Below, piece by piece: positions 1 through 7,648 of a stretch of DNA of 35,056 bases. Each line of letters starts with the position of its first letter. Position 1 is the stretch's first letter. Location of the stretch: IMG/VR virus record IMGVR_UViG_3300037070_001380, positions 1 through 35,056 of that record, one strand, 5' to 3'. Below the pieces are notes generated by a model. That model worked only from the letters and a program-made list of their open reading frames with translations, had not been told where the DNA came from and made no database searches. The DNA is from a virus. The translations under genes and the position numbers were made by a program.

Positions 1-186
1 CGTCTCGGTGAACTGGTCAGGGTGCAGAGGAAGAATGGCACCTGGCGGGAGTGCAAGTACCCTGTTGACGGACACCCACCTCTCTTCCGTACGAGGAAGG
101 TGGCTCCGACAGGGACGGGAGCACCGGGATTGATCTACGTACCGTGGAGATACCGGAGGTACACCAGGGCTGGGGTTCGGTGCTGA
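1..186 (+). CDS. 3' end of an unrecognised protein (partial)
   Basis: Frame 1 is open from the window edge to TGA at 184-186 and reads a basic, aromatic-rich C-terminus of 61 residues (contains LVRVQRKNGTWRECKYPVDG and ends RYTRAGVRC). The other two plus frames have stops at 9-11 and 131-133, and third positions here are mostly G or C, which supports coding. It overlaps the start of the helicase gene by 43 bases, or by 7 bases if the helicase begins at its second GTG (180). I do not recognise a family, and the start lies outside the window. It could still be non-coding leader. Confidence 0.45.
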   Translation, partial: RLGELVRVQRKNGTWRECKYPVDGHPPLFRTRKVAPTGTGAPGLIYVPWRYRRYTRAGVRC

Positions 187-1739
187 CCTTACGCCCGTAT
201 CAGACCGAGGGTGTTGAGCGCATCCTGGATCGGCGGAACCTGCTGCTGGCGATGGTGATGGGTAGCGGCAAGACGGTCACCTCGGTTGCCGCCATCCGTA
301 TCCTCCGTCGCCAGCTTCAGGTTCGTAACGGAGCGGTGTTCGCACTGAAGAGCACGAAGTTCCAGTGGGTGCGTGAGATCGCCAAGGCCGACCCGAGGGC
401 CACCGTCCAGGTGGTGGACGGCACGAAGGCTCAGAGGGTTAAGGCACTCCGTGCCGCCCACCGGTACAACTACACCATCTTGCACTACGAGTGCTTGGTG
501 AACGACTGGGCAGAGATCAAGGAGTACCTGCCTCTCGACTACCTGATCATGGATGAGATCTCTGCCTTAAAGGGGTTCTCGGCCAAGCGCACCAAGAGGG
601 CCAAGATCCTCGGTCAGCACTGTGACGTGCGTATCGGTCTATCCGGTCAGCCTCTGGAGAACAAGCCCGAGGAACTGTTCTCCATCATGGAGTTCATCGA
701 CCCCGACGTGCTCGGCTCCTTCGTCAAGTGGGATCGCACATTCATCGTGAGAGATACCTGGGGCCGACCTCAGCGCTACCGCAACCTCCACCTGATCCAG
801 AAGCGTCTCGGCCCAGCGATGTACCGCAAGAGCCGGGAGGACATCAAGGAGTGGTTGCCCGAGAAGATCGAGATCGAGATGCCGGTGGTCCTCGACCCGG
901 CCACCATGCGCCTCCACGATCTGGTCAAGACCGACCTGTCCGACGCCATCGACAAGGCGCTGGCGTCGGGCGGGCGTGGTGGCTTCGATCTCGACCAGCA
1001 CTACGGCCACGCCATCGCTGCTGACGACCGCACGATGATGGGTCAGGTGATGAGTCGACTACTCGCCATGCGGATGCTGTCCAGCCACCCGCGTCTTCTC
1101 CTGTCGAGTGCGGACAACTTCGATAGTCCGGTATCACGCAAGGGATCGGAGTACGCCAGCGAACTGAAGGCCGAGCACCTCCTCGACAACCTGCCTCAGG
1201 AGAACGCCAAGTTCGACGCTCTGATCGAGACGGTGACGGAGATACTGGACGAGGATCCTGCACACAAGGTCGTCATCTTCTCCTACTTCAAGCCGATGAT
1301 CGCCATGATGGGGGCGCGGTTCGTCAAGTTGAAGCAGCCCTTCACCACCCTCACTGGTGACGTGACCTCGGCTGACGAGAGGTTCCGGCGCATCGAGAAG
1401 TTCAACACCGACCCTCGCTGTCGCATCTTCCTGTCGTCTGACGCTGGTGCCTACGGCGTGGACCTCAACCAAGGCTCTCACTGCATTCAGTATGACCTTC
1501 CGTGGTCAGCGGGTGCCTTGGCTCAGCGAGTCGCTCGCATCGACCGCACGTCTTCGGGCTTCGATCAGATTCGTATCATATTCATGTATGGACACAACAC
1601 CATCGAGGAGAGGATGTACCGGATGCTCGTTCAGAAGGCCAAGGTGGCACGGGCCTTCATCGACGGTGAGTTCGACACCCGCAGCGGCACGCTGAAGCTC
1701 GACCTGGAGTCGCTACGTGAGTTCCTCGACGCAGCCTGA
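144..1739 (+). CDS. SNF2/DEAD-like superfamily 2 DNA helicase
   Basis: Probable ATP-dependent DNA translocase or helicase of phage replication or recombination. Visible in order: Q-motif-like LTLRPYQTEG (residues 14-23), Walker A MGSGKT (about 39-44), Walker B IMDEIS, motif III-like SGQPLEN (SNF2 proteins usually read SGTPxxN), and in the second RecA lobe SSDAGAYGVDLNQG (motif V) and QRVARIDRTSS (motif VI). At 531 residues it is a compact core without accessory domains, as is usual for phage versions. GTG at 144 gives the longest frame. GTG at 180 would give MLTLRPYQ and only a 7-base overlap with the upstream frame, so it is an equally good start; neither has a strong ribosome site. Family confidence is high; the exact role is inferred. 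Confidence 0.9.
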   Translation: MEIPEVHQGWGSVLTLRPYQTEGVERILDRRNLLLAMVMGSGKTVTSVAAIRILRRQLQVRNGAVFALKSTKFQWVREIAKADPRATVQVVDGTKAQRVKALRAAHRYNYTILHYECLVNDWAEIKEYLPLDYLIMDEISALKGFSAKRTKRAKILGQHCDVRIGLSGQPLENKPEELFSIMEFIDPDVLGSFVKWDRTFIVRDTWGRPQRYRNLHLIQKRLGPAMYRKSREDIKEWLPEKIEIEMPVVLDPATMRLHDLVKTDLSDAIDKALASGGRGGFDLDQHYGHAIAADDRTMMGQVMSRLLAMRMLSSHPRLLLSSADNFDSPVSRKGSEYASELKAEHLLDNLPQENAKFDALIETVTEILDEDPAHKVVIFSYFKPMIAMMGARFVKLKQPFTTLTGDVTSADERFRRIEKFNTDPRCRIFLSSDAGAYGVDLNQGSHCIQYDLPWSAGALAQRVARIDRTSSGFDQIRIIFMYGHNTIEERMYRMLVQKAKVARAFIDGEFDTRSGTLKLDLESLREFLDAA

Positions 1740-1878
1740 GTGGGAACCCCCACGGTGCATACACGGGTACATCATCCTCGGCTGCCCTCATGATGACTGC
1801 CCCACTCAGATCGCCTACCTCGATCAGCAGGGGGCAGCGATGCGAGAATGGGATCGGCGTAACACAACACCTCACTAA
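1717..1878 (+). CDS. Small Cys/His metal-binding-like phage protein
   Basis: A 53-residue frame from GTG 1717 to TAA 1876-1878, overlapping the helicase end by 23 bases. GGAG at 1706-1709 lies 7 bases before the GTG. The protein has a compact metal-site pattern, C14-x-H16 and C23-P-H25-D-D-C28, in the segments PPRCIHGYIILGCPHDDCP, then an acidic/aromatic tail with REWD. Short proteins of this look are common in actinobacteriophages; the function is unknown. It accounts for what would otherwise be a 157-base gap. Confidence 0.6.
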   Translation: MSSSTQPEWEPPRCIHGYIILGCPHDDCPTQIAYLDQQGAAMREWDRRNTTPH

Positions 1879-1896
1879 AGGGCTATAGTTACTTGC
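1860..1896 (+). promoter_or_regulatory. Candidate leaderless promoter before the 1897 gene
   Basis: TATAGT at 1884-1889 resembles a sigma-70 type -10 element and is followed after 7 bases by the ATG at 1897. This is the geometry of leaderless transcripts common in actinobacteria, and there is no Shine-Dalgarno sequence before this ATG. The -35 region is poor. TAACACAACAC at 1860-1870 recurs before the minus-strand gene starting at 28029. Inference from sequence only. Confidence 0.35.
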
Positions 1897-2385
1897 ATGG
1901 TTGCACGACAAGTCAGGCGCAAGAAGGAAACGACCGAGGATCTCGACGCCCAGGTGGCCGACTACCTCCTCAACCGCTCCACCCGTGAGCGGTCGGGTTA
2001 CCAGGAGGACACCTACAAGCGGCGCTTCATGGCGCTGCTGGAAGAGCAGGGCGTGCTCCAGGAGGGTGGGCACCGCATCCTCATGCTCAACGAGCCGGTG
2101 GTCTTCCACTCCTACAAGGCGGGCAAGATGAAGGAGTCGGAGGTCACCGGCATCCGTCGTGTGGAGCGGTCTGGTCAGACCAACCTCAACGAGGAGCGGA
2201 CGATGGCCTACCTGGCCAAGCGCAAGCTGCTCGACGCCTGTACCACGACGGTCACGGTGCTCAACGAGGACGCCATCCTCGCTCTGAACTTCGATGAGAA
2301 GATCAGTGACGAGGATCTCGCCAAGCTGTACGACACGTCGCCCCCGACGTACGCCTTCTACTTGGTCGAAGGCGACGGGGAGTGA
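1897..2385 (+). CDS. Hypothetical phage protein, 162 aa
   Basis: I do not recognise the family. The protein is hydrophilic, with a basic N-terminus (VARQVRRKKE), a likely helical region around residues 15-55 (LDAQVADYLLNRSTRER, then KRRFMALLEEQGVL), and a C-terminal part rich in Asp/Glu ending YLVEGDGE. No transmembrane segment or cysteine motif is visible apart from a single Cys. The next gene starts inside its stop codon (GTGA at 2382), so the two are translationally coupled. The ATG lacks a Shine-Dalgarno sequence and may be leaderless. Good codon bias and clean boundaries support it as real. Confidence 0.75.
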   Translation: MVARQVRRKKETTEDLDAQVADYLLNRSTRERSGYQEDTYKRRFMALLEEQGVLQEGGHRILMLNEPVVFHSYKAGKMKESEVTGIRRVERSGQTNLNEERTMAYLAKRKLLDACTTTVTVLNEDAILALNFDEKISDEDLAKLYDTSPPTYAFYLVEGDGE

Positions 2386-2579
2386 GTGGCGACACCCTCG
2401 GTCGCCTGCTCATCCTGCTGATCATCATCCTGGTCGGCGTGATCCCGATGGCCTGGTTGAAGTTCCGGGCCAACCGGGAGGTGGAGGAAGACCCCAAGGT
2501 GTCGGCGGCGGAGATGAAGTCGCTGCTCAACCGGATCAACCGTGAGGCGACGGACTACCCAGATCGACAGAGCTACTAG
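2382..2579 (+). CDS. Small single-pass membrane protein
   Basis: 65 residues. Residues 6-26 (GRLLILLIIILVGVIPMAWL) form one strong transmembrane helix, followed by a basic then mixed-charge cytoplasmic-type tail (KFRANREVEEDPKVSAAEMK). The GTG start overlaps the upstream TGA (GTGA). The stop at 2577-2579 directly precedes a promoter at 2582. The function is unknown; small anchored proteins of this type in phages may act as superinfection-exclusion factors or membrane tethers, but nothing here shows which. Confidence 0.7.
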   Translation: MSGDTLGRLLILLIIILVGVIPMAWLKFRANREVEEDPKVSAAEMKSLLNRINREATDYPDRQSY

Positions 2580-2581
2580 AG

Positions 2582-2610
2582 TTGCTAGCAAGTACTTCGT
2601 GCGCTAGTAT
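2582..2610 (+). promoter_or_regulatory. Sigma-70-type promoter
   Basis: TTGCTA at 2582-2587 (4 of 6 to TTGACA) is separated by exactly 17 bases from TAGTAT at 2605-2610 (4 of 6 to TATAAT, with the key first, second and last bases). Transcription would start near 2617, giving a leader of about 20 bases with the ribosome site AGGAG at 2629-2633 before ATG 2638. It sits in the only real gap between 1717 and 4127, so it probably drives the zinc-finger to polymerase operon. Confidence 0.65.
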
Positions 2611-2637
2611 CTCACTCGTCCCACACATAGGAGCAAC

Positions 2638-2973
2638 ATGACCCTGGACTACGCCTCGGACTTGACGACACCCTTCGTGCCGACCATCGCACACGAACGG
2701 ATGGGCTTCGTCAGGTGCGGCACGATGGGCCATTCGTGGTTCGACTACGACAGCAACTGGACCACCCGCATGGGCACGCCGCTGACGCTGCGCTGCGAGC
2801 GGTGTGGCACCGAGCGGCGTGACGTGATCGGCACCTACGGCAACCTGGTGTCCCGCAGCTACGCCTACCCGGACCACTACCGCTACCCCAAGGGTGAGCG
2901 CCCGACCAGGGATGAGTTCAGGGTGTTGCTCCTGATGCAACGCATGCAAGAAGCAAGGAGCAAGCGCAGATGA
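2638..2973 (+). CDS. Conserved-type phage zinc-binding protein, 111 aa
   Basis: First gene after the 2582-2610 promoter, with AGGAG 5 bases before the ATG. It has a zinc-ribbon-like arrangement, C27-x4-H32 and C53-x2-C56 (LRCERCGTER), followed by a conserved-looking segment with YAYPDHYRYPKGERPTRDEF and a basic C-terminus (EARSKRR). This layout is familiar from many actinobacteriophage hypothetical proteins. The role is unknown; nucleic-acid contact is plausible from the metal site and basic tail. Its stop overlaps the ATG of the next gene (ATGA). Confidence 0.75.
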   Translation: MTLDYASDLTTPFVPTIAHERMGFVRCGTMGHSWFDYDSNWTTRMGTPLTLRCERCGTERRDVIGTYGNLVSRSYAYPDHYRYPKGERPTRDEFRVLLLMQRMQEARSKRR

Positions 2974-3392
2974 GTGACATACCACAGCTACCGATAGACC
3001 AGCCCGAGGTCGTGCCCAACGACTTCAAGGCCGAGTTCCCCTGTCCCGAGCCGGGGTGCGACAAGGTCTACCCCTCGCGTCTGGGCCTACAGGGGCACCA
3101 AATCTCCCACAAGCCTCCGGTCAACTGCCCGGAGTGCGGCAAGGAGTACAAGTCTCCCGGTGCTCTCGGCAACCACCGCAAGAACCAGCACGGGGTACCG
3201 GCGATGTACCCGGCTGTTGCACCGAAGAAGGCAAAGGTGCCTATCAACCCGTCGTGGCACTACGACGACGTGTTCGAGTCGGTCGTCGCATCGCTGTGGC
3301 CTAGCGGTTTGGTCCCCGTACGGTGTGTCCTGCCCTTGGTGGAGTGGCGCGAGGCGACCCGAGAGTTCCTGGAGAAGGTGCAGAGTGAGTGA
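2970..3392 (+). CDS. Tandem C2H2 zinc-finger protein
   Basis: 140 residues with two adjacent classical C2H2 fingers: C25-x4-C30-x12-H43-x3-H47 and C53-x2-C56-x12-H69-x4-H74. The spacing and the hydrophobic positions (Y34/L40, Y60/L66) match the eukaryotic-type finger, and the linker between the fingers is only 5 residues. The C-terminal 60 residues (PSWHYDDVFESVVASLWPSGL and so on) are unrelated and acidic/aromatic. Two fingers in tandem could bind specific DNA, so it may be a transcription factor or accessory to the adjacent MerR-like protein and replication genes. Starts by ATGA overlap. Confidence 0.8.
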   Translation: MSDIPQLPIDQPEVVPNDFKAEFPCPEPGCDKVYPSRLGLQGHQISHKPPVNCPECGKEYKSPGALGNHRKNQHGVPAMYPAVAPKKAKVPINPSWHYDDVFESVVASLWPSGLVPVRCVLPLVEWREATREFLEKVQSE

Positions 3393-3666
3393 CGACGACG
3401 ACTTCCCCATCCACAAGATGCCCGACGAGGTGTGGGAACAGGAGGTGGACGGCTTCGCCCACACCGTGACCATCAACGCCATGCACTTCCTGGAGGCAGG
3501 ACTGTGCCCGGACATCCGCTACGACCCGGCCATCGCCAAGGTGATTGCTGAGGAGGTCTTCCCCGAGGTGTCCGACATGTGCAGGTCGCTGGCGCATCGT
3601 TTGGCCGAACGCATCGACACGTTGGCCGAGCTACACATGTTGGAAGAAGGCCACCACCATGAGTGA
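3385..3666 (+). CDS. Hypothetical acidic helical protein, 93 aa
   Basis: GTG 3385 overlaps the end of the zinc-finger gene by 8 bases (stop TGA 3390-3392). The protein begins MSDDDDFPIHKMPDEVWEQE, is acidic, looks largely helical (FAHTVTINAMHFLEAGL, KVIAEEVFPEVSDMCRSLAHRL) and ends in a His-rich tail (EEGHHHE). No family recognised. The longer upstream extension of this frame to 3160 is antisense-like shadow inside the finger gene and was dropped. Sandwiched in an operon with DNA-binding proteins. Confidence 0.65.
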   Translation: MSDDDDFPIHKMPDEVWEQEVDGFAHTVTINAMHFLEAGLCPDIRYDPAIAKVIAEEVFPEVSDMCRSLAHRLAERIDTLAELHMLEEGHHHE

Positions 3667-4126
3667 TGCCGCCATCGAAGAGCGCTTCGCTGACCTCGAC
3701 TACCCCGGCCGACGCAAGCCGGTCAACCGTGACAAGAGCACCGCACCATCGGAGCCAGTGGTGTGGGATGCCAGACCAGCGTTCTACAAGGTGGGTGGCG
3801 AGCGGCGGGAGTTCTACACCATCTCCCACCTGTCTAAGGCTCTGGGCTACAGCCAGCAGTCGATCCGTGCCTGGGAGGCGGCGCGGCTGATGCCACCGGC
3901 TCCGTTCCGCTCACCCCGGACGAAGAAACCGGTCGCCAACGGACGGTCGAATAAAGGCCGTCGCCTCTGGACACACGATGCCATCACTGGTATCTTGCGT
4001 CTGGCGAAGAAGCACAAGGTGATCCTCCCCAACGCCAAGGGGATCAGGAACCCACCGACGCCAGCCTTCGCACAGGATGTCGCCAAGATGTTCCGAGAAC
4101 TTCAAGGCGAGAACCAAAGCCAGTAG
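3659..4126 (+). CDS. MerR-like helix-turn-helix DNA-binding protein
   Basis: 155 residues. Residues 51-80 (EFYTISHLSKALGYSQQSIR then AWEAARLMPP) read as the MerR/excisionase-type winged helix: strand, first helix, turn, recognition helix with S-x2-IRxWE. It is followed by a basic wing-like segment (FRSPRTKKP, GRSNKGRRLW) and a helix (THDAITGILRLAKKH). The first 50 residues look disordered. It lies immediately before the ssDNA-binding protein and DNA polymerase, so it may regulate the operon or act at a replication site. ATG overlaps the upstream stop by 8 bases. Confidence 0.7.
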   Translation: MSDAAIEERFADLDYPGRRKPVNRDKSTAPSEPVVWDARPAFYKVGGERREFYTISHLSKALGYSQQSIRAWEAARLMPPAPFRSPRTKKPVANGRSNKGRRLWTHDAITGILRLAKKHKVILPNAKGIRNPPTPAFAQDVAKMFRELQGENQSQ

Positions 4127-4156
4127 CCAGTATCTCAACGAAAGCAGACAGTCACC

Positions 4157-4885
4157 ATGCCGACGAAGCGTGCCGTGATCCGGCAACCAGTCCCCGCCGA
4201 AGATGACGGCGACGAGGATCCCGCTCCCCGCCTGAAGGCGGCTCCCAATGAGGGGCTGCGGGTCAAGCGAGGTTGGGGCGAGGCCCAGAAGCAGATGGAC
4301 TCCACGTCCACTTACGCCCAGGCGTTCAAGCCTGACGAGCGGGGCTGCATCATCAAGTTCTTGGAGGACGATCCGTACGCTGGGTTCAAGCGGCACTGGA
4401 TCGACCAGACCCTTCAGGACGAGGGTGGCAGGCCAGTCAAGACCAGGCGCCCGTACACCTGCATGAAGTCCTTCACGGGGGACAACGGCAAGCCCAAGGA
4501 GTGCCCGCTGTGCGACGTGGGTGACAAGCCGCAGGCTGTGTCGTGCTTCAACATCGTCATCTGTGCCGAGGACGGCAGCTTGGCCCTGAAGTCGTGGGAC
4601 ATGGGCGCCAAGGTCTACAACCTCGCCAAGACCTACGCCGACAACGTCAAGATCGGGCCGTTGACGAAGAACTTCTACCACGTCACCAAGACGGGCAAGC
4701 AGCAGCAGTCGCAGACCAACATGTCTCCGGTCAGGGCGACCTCTCTGGCCGAGGACTACGACGTGCCGGTGCCGACCGACGCCGCACTCAACGCCATCGA
4801 CATGTACACCGAGGACATCATCAAGATCACGTCGATGAAAGACCTGCGGGAGTTGGCCGAAGAGATGGTGGACGACTACGAGTGA
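4157..4885 (+). CDS. gp32-like single-stranded DNA-binding protein
   Basis: 242 residues with the features of T4 gp32-type SSBs: a helical N-terminal segment, a core with IIKFLEDDPYAGFKRHW, a possible zinc site H80, C102, C116, C119 (KECPLCDVGDKP; T4 gp32 uses one His and three Cys), an OB-like strand series (VSCFNIVICAEDG), and an acidic C-terminus (ELAEEMVDDYE) of the kind used to recruit replication partners. It is translationally coupled to the polymerase (GTGA at 4882), which fits coating of the template strand. Family call is from motif layout; a search would settle it. Confidence 0.65.
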   Translation: MPTKRAVIRQPVPAEDDGDEDPAPRLKAAPNEGLRVKRGWGEAQKQMDSTSTYAQAFKPDERGCIIKFLEDDPYAGFKRHWIDQTLQDEGGRPVKTRRPYTCMKSFTGDNGKPKECPLCDVGDKPQAVSCFNIVICAEDGSLALKSWDMGAKVYNLAKTYADNVKIGPLTKNFYHVTKTGKQQQSQTNMSPVRATSLAEDYDVPVPTDAALNAIDMYTEDIIKITSMKDLRELAEEMVDDYE

Positions 4886-6981
4886 GCACGGGGGGAGAGT
4901 CGGGAGGACGTGCGCGGGTACCGCACGTCCTCCTGACGGCTGGCGAGGTGGAAGCTGCCGTCGCTGAAGTCATGCGCTCCGACATGTTCGTCCTCGACAT
5001 CGAGACGGACTCGGAGCGACCACAGTCCAACGCCCTGATGTGGGTGGGCCTGGGCACAGCAGGAAAGAACTTCCTCATCCCCTGCGACCACCCCAAGGGT
5101 GCGGTGCTGGTGCGGGAGCACACCGAGAAGCGTTCGGTCCACGACATCTACCCGGTCGGCCACCCCAAGACGCTGACGCCTGGCGGCAAGCTACGCAACG
5201 CCAACGAGAACGTGAAGGTGCCGACCACCTACCACCCTCGGCCCAAACAGGTGTATCCCGACGAACTGTGTCGGCTACTGCGTCCTCTCCTCTTCAGCGA
5301 CATCCCCAAGCTTGGGCACAACGTCAAGTTCGACATCCTCTCCTTCGCCAAGTACTACGGTGGTGAGATACCACCGGGTCCGTACCACGACACCGTCATC
5401 CTGCGCCACGTCCTCAACGAGAACCTCTCCGACTACAGCCTGAAGGAGTTGACGTTCGCCTGGTTCTCCATCCCCAAGGAGGATCGCAAGCGGTTCTACC
5501 CCAACATCGGCAAGATCGGGGTCGGCAAGTTCGGCCTCGATGAGGTGGCCCGGTACCTCGCCAAGGATCTCCGTTACTGCTGGTATCAGTTCAAACACTG
5601 GTATCCCAGGCTCCAGGCCAAGGGGTTGGAGGCGGTCTACGAGTTCGAGATGGCGGTCTACCCGGTGCTGATGGACATCGAACACCGTGGCTTCCCCGTC
5701 GACCTGTCAGCCATGGACGCCGTGCGTAAGGAGTTGGAGGGCAAGCTGCAAGGCATCTCCGAGGCGTGCGCCCAGCTTGCCGGGGGCGAGTTCTCGATGT
5801 CCGACTACGACGCCAAGCGGTGGGTGCTGTTCGGTGAGGGCACGCCCTCGTTCCCCATCGATTCCGAGTCTGGCAGGACGCTGAGGACCAAGCCGTTGGA
5901 GTCCCAGCACCTAAAGGTGATCAGCCGCACGCCCAAGGAGAAGGTGCCCCAGGTCACCCAGGCGGTGCTGGAGATCTATGAGGGCAGGGGCAACGAGATG
6001 GCCTCCCTCATGCTCCAGTGGTCCGAGTACGAGAAGCTGCGGGGCACCTTCGTGGAGGGCATCACCAGCATGCTCCACCCCCACGGCGATGAGTTGCCGA
6101 CGATCCACACGTCCTTCGCGCAGCACCGTACGGTCACTGGTCGACTGGTTTCGGTCAAGCCCAACCTCCAGCAGCTACCACGGGGCACGGTGATCCGTGA
6201 CCTGTTCGTTGCCGGTCCCGGTCACGTCCTGATCGTGGCCGACTACGACCAGATCGAACTGCGCTGTCTTGCCCTGCTGGCTGACGAGCGCACGATGATC
6301 TCCATCTTCAAGGAGGGCCGGGACATCCACCGGGAGGCGGCAGCGGTGGCGATGCGGGTCGCCATCGAGGCGGTCACTGGCGTCCAACGAGACGTTGGTA
6401 AGACCCTCAACTTCGCCACCGGATATGGGGCCGGGGCCGAGCGCATCGCCAGGGTGGCCAAGACCACCAAGCAGCGGGGCCAGCGGTTCCTTGATCGTTA
6501 CTACGCCACCTTCTCCAGGCTGGAACCATGGAAGGCGAAAGTCCTGGCTGCGGCCATGAAGACGGGTGTGAAGACTGAGCCGCTCCGCAAGCCCCCGTAC
6601 GTGACGATCCCGCCGATAGGCCGGTTACGCAGGCTCCCTGATCTCTATCGCTTCCAGCAGGATGACCGCTACCTCCGCTACCGAGCCGAGCGCCAGGCGA
6701 TCAACGCCGTGGTCCAGGGCTTTGCTAGCAACATCACCAAGCTGGCGATGATCGACCTCCACACCAGGCTCCAGCCCTACCCCGCACACATGCTCGTCCA
6801 GGTCCACGACGAGATAGTCATCCAGGTCGAGGAGGCATACCTCGATACGGTCATGCCCATAGTCACCGAGACGATGACGGGCGTCCTCGACTCTGACAGT
6901 CATCCCATCTTGGGGCAGGAGATCCCCCTTATAGTTTCATCCAAGGCCGGGTACACCTGGGCCTCAGCGAAGGGCAAGTAG
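4882..6981 (+). CDS. polA: Family A DNA polymerase with 3'-5' exonuclease
   Basis: Replicative-type phage polymerase, 699 residues, template-directed dNTP addition plus proofreading. Exonuclease motifs: Exo I DIET (D39), Exo II LGHNVKFDI, Exo III YLAKDLRYCWY. Polymerase motif A VADYDQIELR (catalytic Asp about 454), motif B from R503 (R-x3-K-x3-F-x3-YG) with Phe at the sugar-selecting position, motif C VQVHDEIV (H642-D643). There is no 5' nuclease domain. An insertion of about 50 residues lies between Exo I and Exo II. The start is GTG 4882 overlapping the SSB stop; the frame is open further upstream to 4543 but that part lies inside the SSB gene. Confidence 0.95.
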   Translation: MSTGGESGGRARVPHVLLTAGEVEAAVAEVMRSDMFVLDIETDSERPQSNALMWVGLGTAGKNFLIPCDHPKGAVLVREHTEKRSVHDIYPVGHPKTLTPGGKLRNANENVKVPTTYHPRPKQVYPDELCRLLRPLLFSDIPKLGHNVKFDILSFAKYYGGEIPPGPYHDTVILRHVLNENLSDYSLKELTFAWFSIPKEDRKRFYPNIGKIGVGKFGLDEVARYLAKDLRYCWYQFKHWYPRLQAKGLEAVYEFEMAVYPVLMDIEHRGFPVDLSAMDAVRKELEGKLQGISEACAQLAGGEFSMSDYDAKRWVLFGEGTPSFPIDSESGRTLRTKPLESQHLKVISRTPKEKVPQVTQAVLEIYEGRGNEMASLMLQWSEYEKLRGTFVEGITSMLHPHGDELPTIHTSFAQHRTVTGRLVSVKPNLQQLPRGTVIRDLFVAGPGHVLIVADYDQIELRCLALLADERTMISIFKEGRDIHREAAAVAMRVAIEAVTGVQRDVGKTLNFATGYGAGAERIARVAKTTKQRGQRFLDRYYATFSRLEPWKAKVLAAAMKTGVKTEPLRKPPYVTIPPIGRLRRLPDLYRFQQDDRYLRYRAERQAINAVVQGFASNITKLAMIDLHTRLQPYPAHMLVQVHDEIVIQVEEAYLDTVMPIVTETMTGVLDSDSHPILGQEIPLIVSSKAGYTWASAKGK

Positions 6982-7004
6982 CCCCAGAATGGTGTGTTAC
7001 TGTG

Positions 7005-7178
7005 ATGGATGTGCCTACGGGAGTTCTCACCACCGTGACTGAGCGGGTCGTCGTCCTGGCTGACGACTACGCTGATCGTCTTGTGTCTTCTCTCTCCTCG
7101 GCTGCCTCAGAGCAGGAGCTTCGGGACGGGATCTCTGGTGCGTTCATCTCCTTCCTCGCTGAAGTGCTGACGGGATGA
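7005..7178 (+). CDS. Small hypothetical helical protein, 57 aa
   Basis: Open from ATG 7005 to TGA 7176-7178, with the following gene starting inside the stop (ATGA). The sequence (VTERVVVLADDYADRLVSSL, then SEQELRDGISGAFISFLAEV) is amphipathic and helical. A better-supported start may be GTG 7035, which has GGGAG at 7019-7023, about 11 bases upstream, and would give 47 residues. No family recognised. Confidence 0.5.
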   Translation: MDVPTGVLTTVTERVVVLADDYADRLVSSLSSAASEQELRDGISGAFISFLAEVLTG

Positions 7179-7543
7179 GCGACGGCTGGTACCAACGTCG
7201 AGTTGCTCGCGCACGGCAGACCCCTGCGCCCCAGCAGCAACAGCAGTACCCGCAGCAGAGGCAGGCGTACTACCCGCAGCAACAGCAGCGTCCCCCGCCT
7301 GGCTACATCCCGCAGCAGCCGGTGCCGACCACCATCGGCAACCTGTGGGAGCAGATGCAGCAGTGGCATGGCGGCAAGGCGCACCAGGTCGATCCTCACC
7401 CCTGCCCGGAGTGCGGCAGCGACCAGTACTTCTCCCGCACCGGAGCCGAGGCCCGTCGTGGGCCTCCTCCCGCACCGCACTGCTTCGCCTGTGGGTACAA
7501 CGGGATGTTCGATCAGGGTCTGGCATCCACTTGGAATGCATGA
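7175..7543 (+). CDS. Gln/Pro-rich protein with C-terminal zinc ribbon
   Basis: 122 residues. Residues 16-50 are a Gln/Pro/Tyr-rich low-complexity tract, probably disordered. Residues 74-110 form a four-Cys zinc ribbon, C77-x2-C80 and C103-x2-C106 (HPCPECGSDQYFSRTG, then CFACGYNG). Similar ribbon proteins sit near replication genes in actinophages, but their role is not established. It is the last gene before the separate recA promoter region. Confidence 0.7.
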   Translation: MSDGWYQRRVARARQTPAPQQQQQYPQQRQAYYPQQQQRPPPGYIPQQPVPTTIGNLWEQMQQWHGGKAHQVDPHPCPECGSDQYFSRTGAEARRGPPPAPHCFACGYNGMFDQGLASTWNA

Positions 7544-7568
7544 TCTGGAACTGTGGTATCGTGCCACG

Positions 7569-7600
7569 TTGTAGTCACTTCAAAGATCCGGTATCTTTGA
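7569..7600 (+). promoter_or_regulatory. Promoter overlapped by a palindromic operator, upstream of recA
   Basis: TTGTAG (7569-7574), a 17-base spacer and TATCTT (7592-7597) make a plausible promoter. An 8-bp perfect inverted repeat, TCAAAGAT (7580-7587) and ATCTTTGA (7593-7600) around a 5-base centre, covers the spacer and the -10 element, the place a repressor would bind. Transcription would start near 7604, leaving a leader of about 60 bases before the recA-like gene. Confidence 0.5.
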
Positions 7601-7610
7601 CGACGGTAGT

Positions 7611-7648
7611 TACTCCGGGAGGGTCTAGGCGGAAGTCCTCCCGGAGTA
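7611..7648 (+). promoter_or_regulatory. Stable leader hairpin upstream of recA-like gene
   Basis: TACTCCGGGAGG (7611-7622) pairs perfectly with CCTCCCGGAGTA (7637-7648): 12 bp with a 14-base loop. No T-run follows, so it is not a classic terminator. It ends 4 bases before the ribosome site AAGGGAG (7653-7659) of GTG 7664, so it may stabilise the mRNA or influence initiation. Confidence 0.6.

Noticed and set aside
4543-4881. N-terminal extension of the polymerase frame
   Set aside because: Lies entirely within the SSB gene and reads as low-complexity Arg/Gln/His; the GTGA start at 4882 directly precedes the exonuclease domain.
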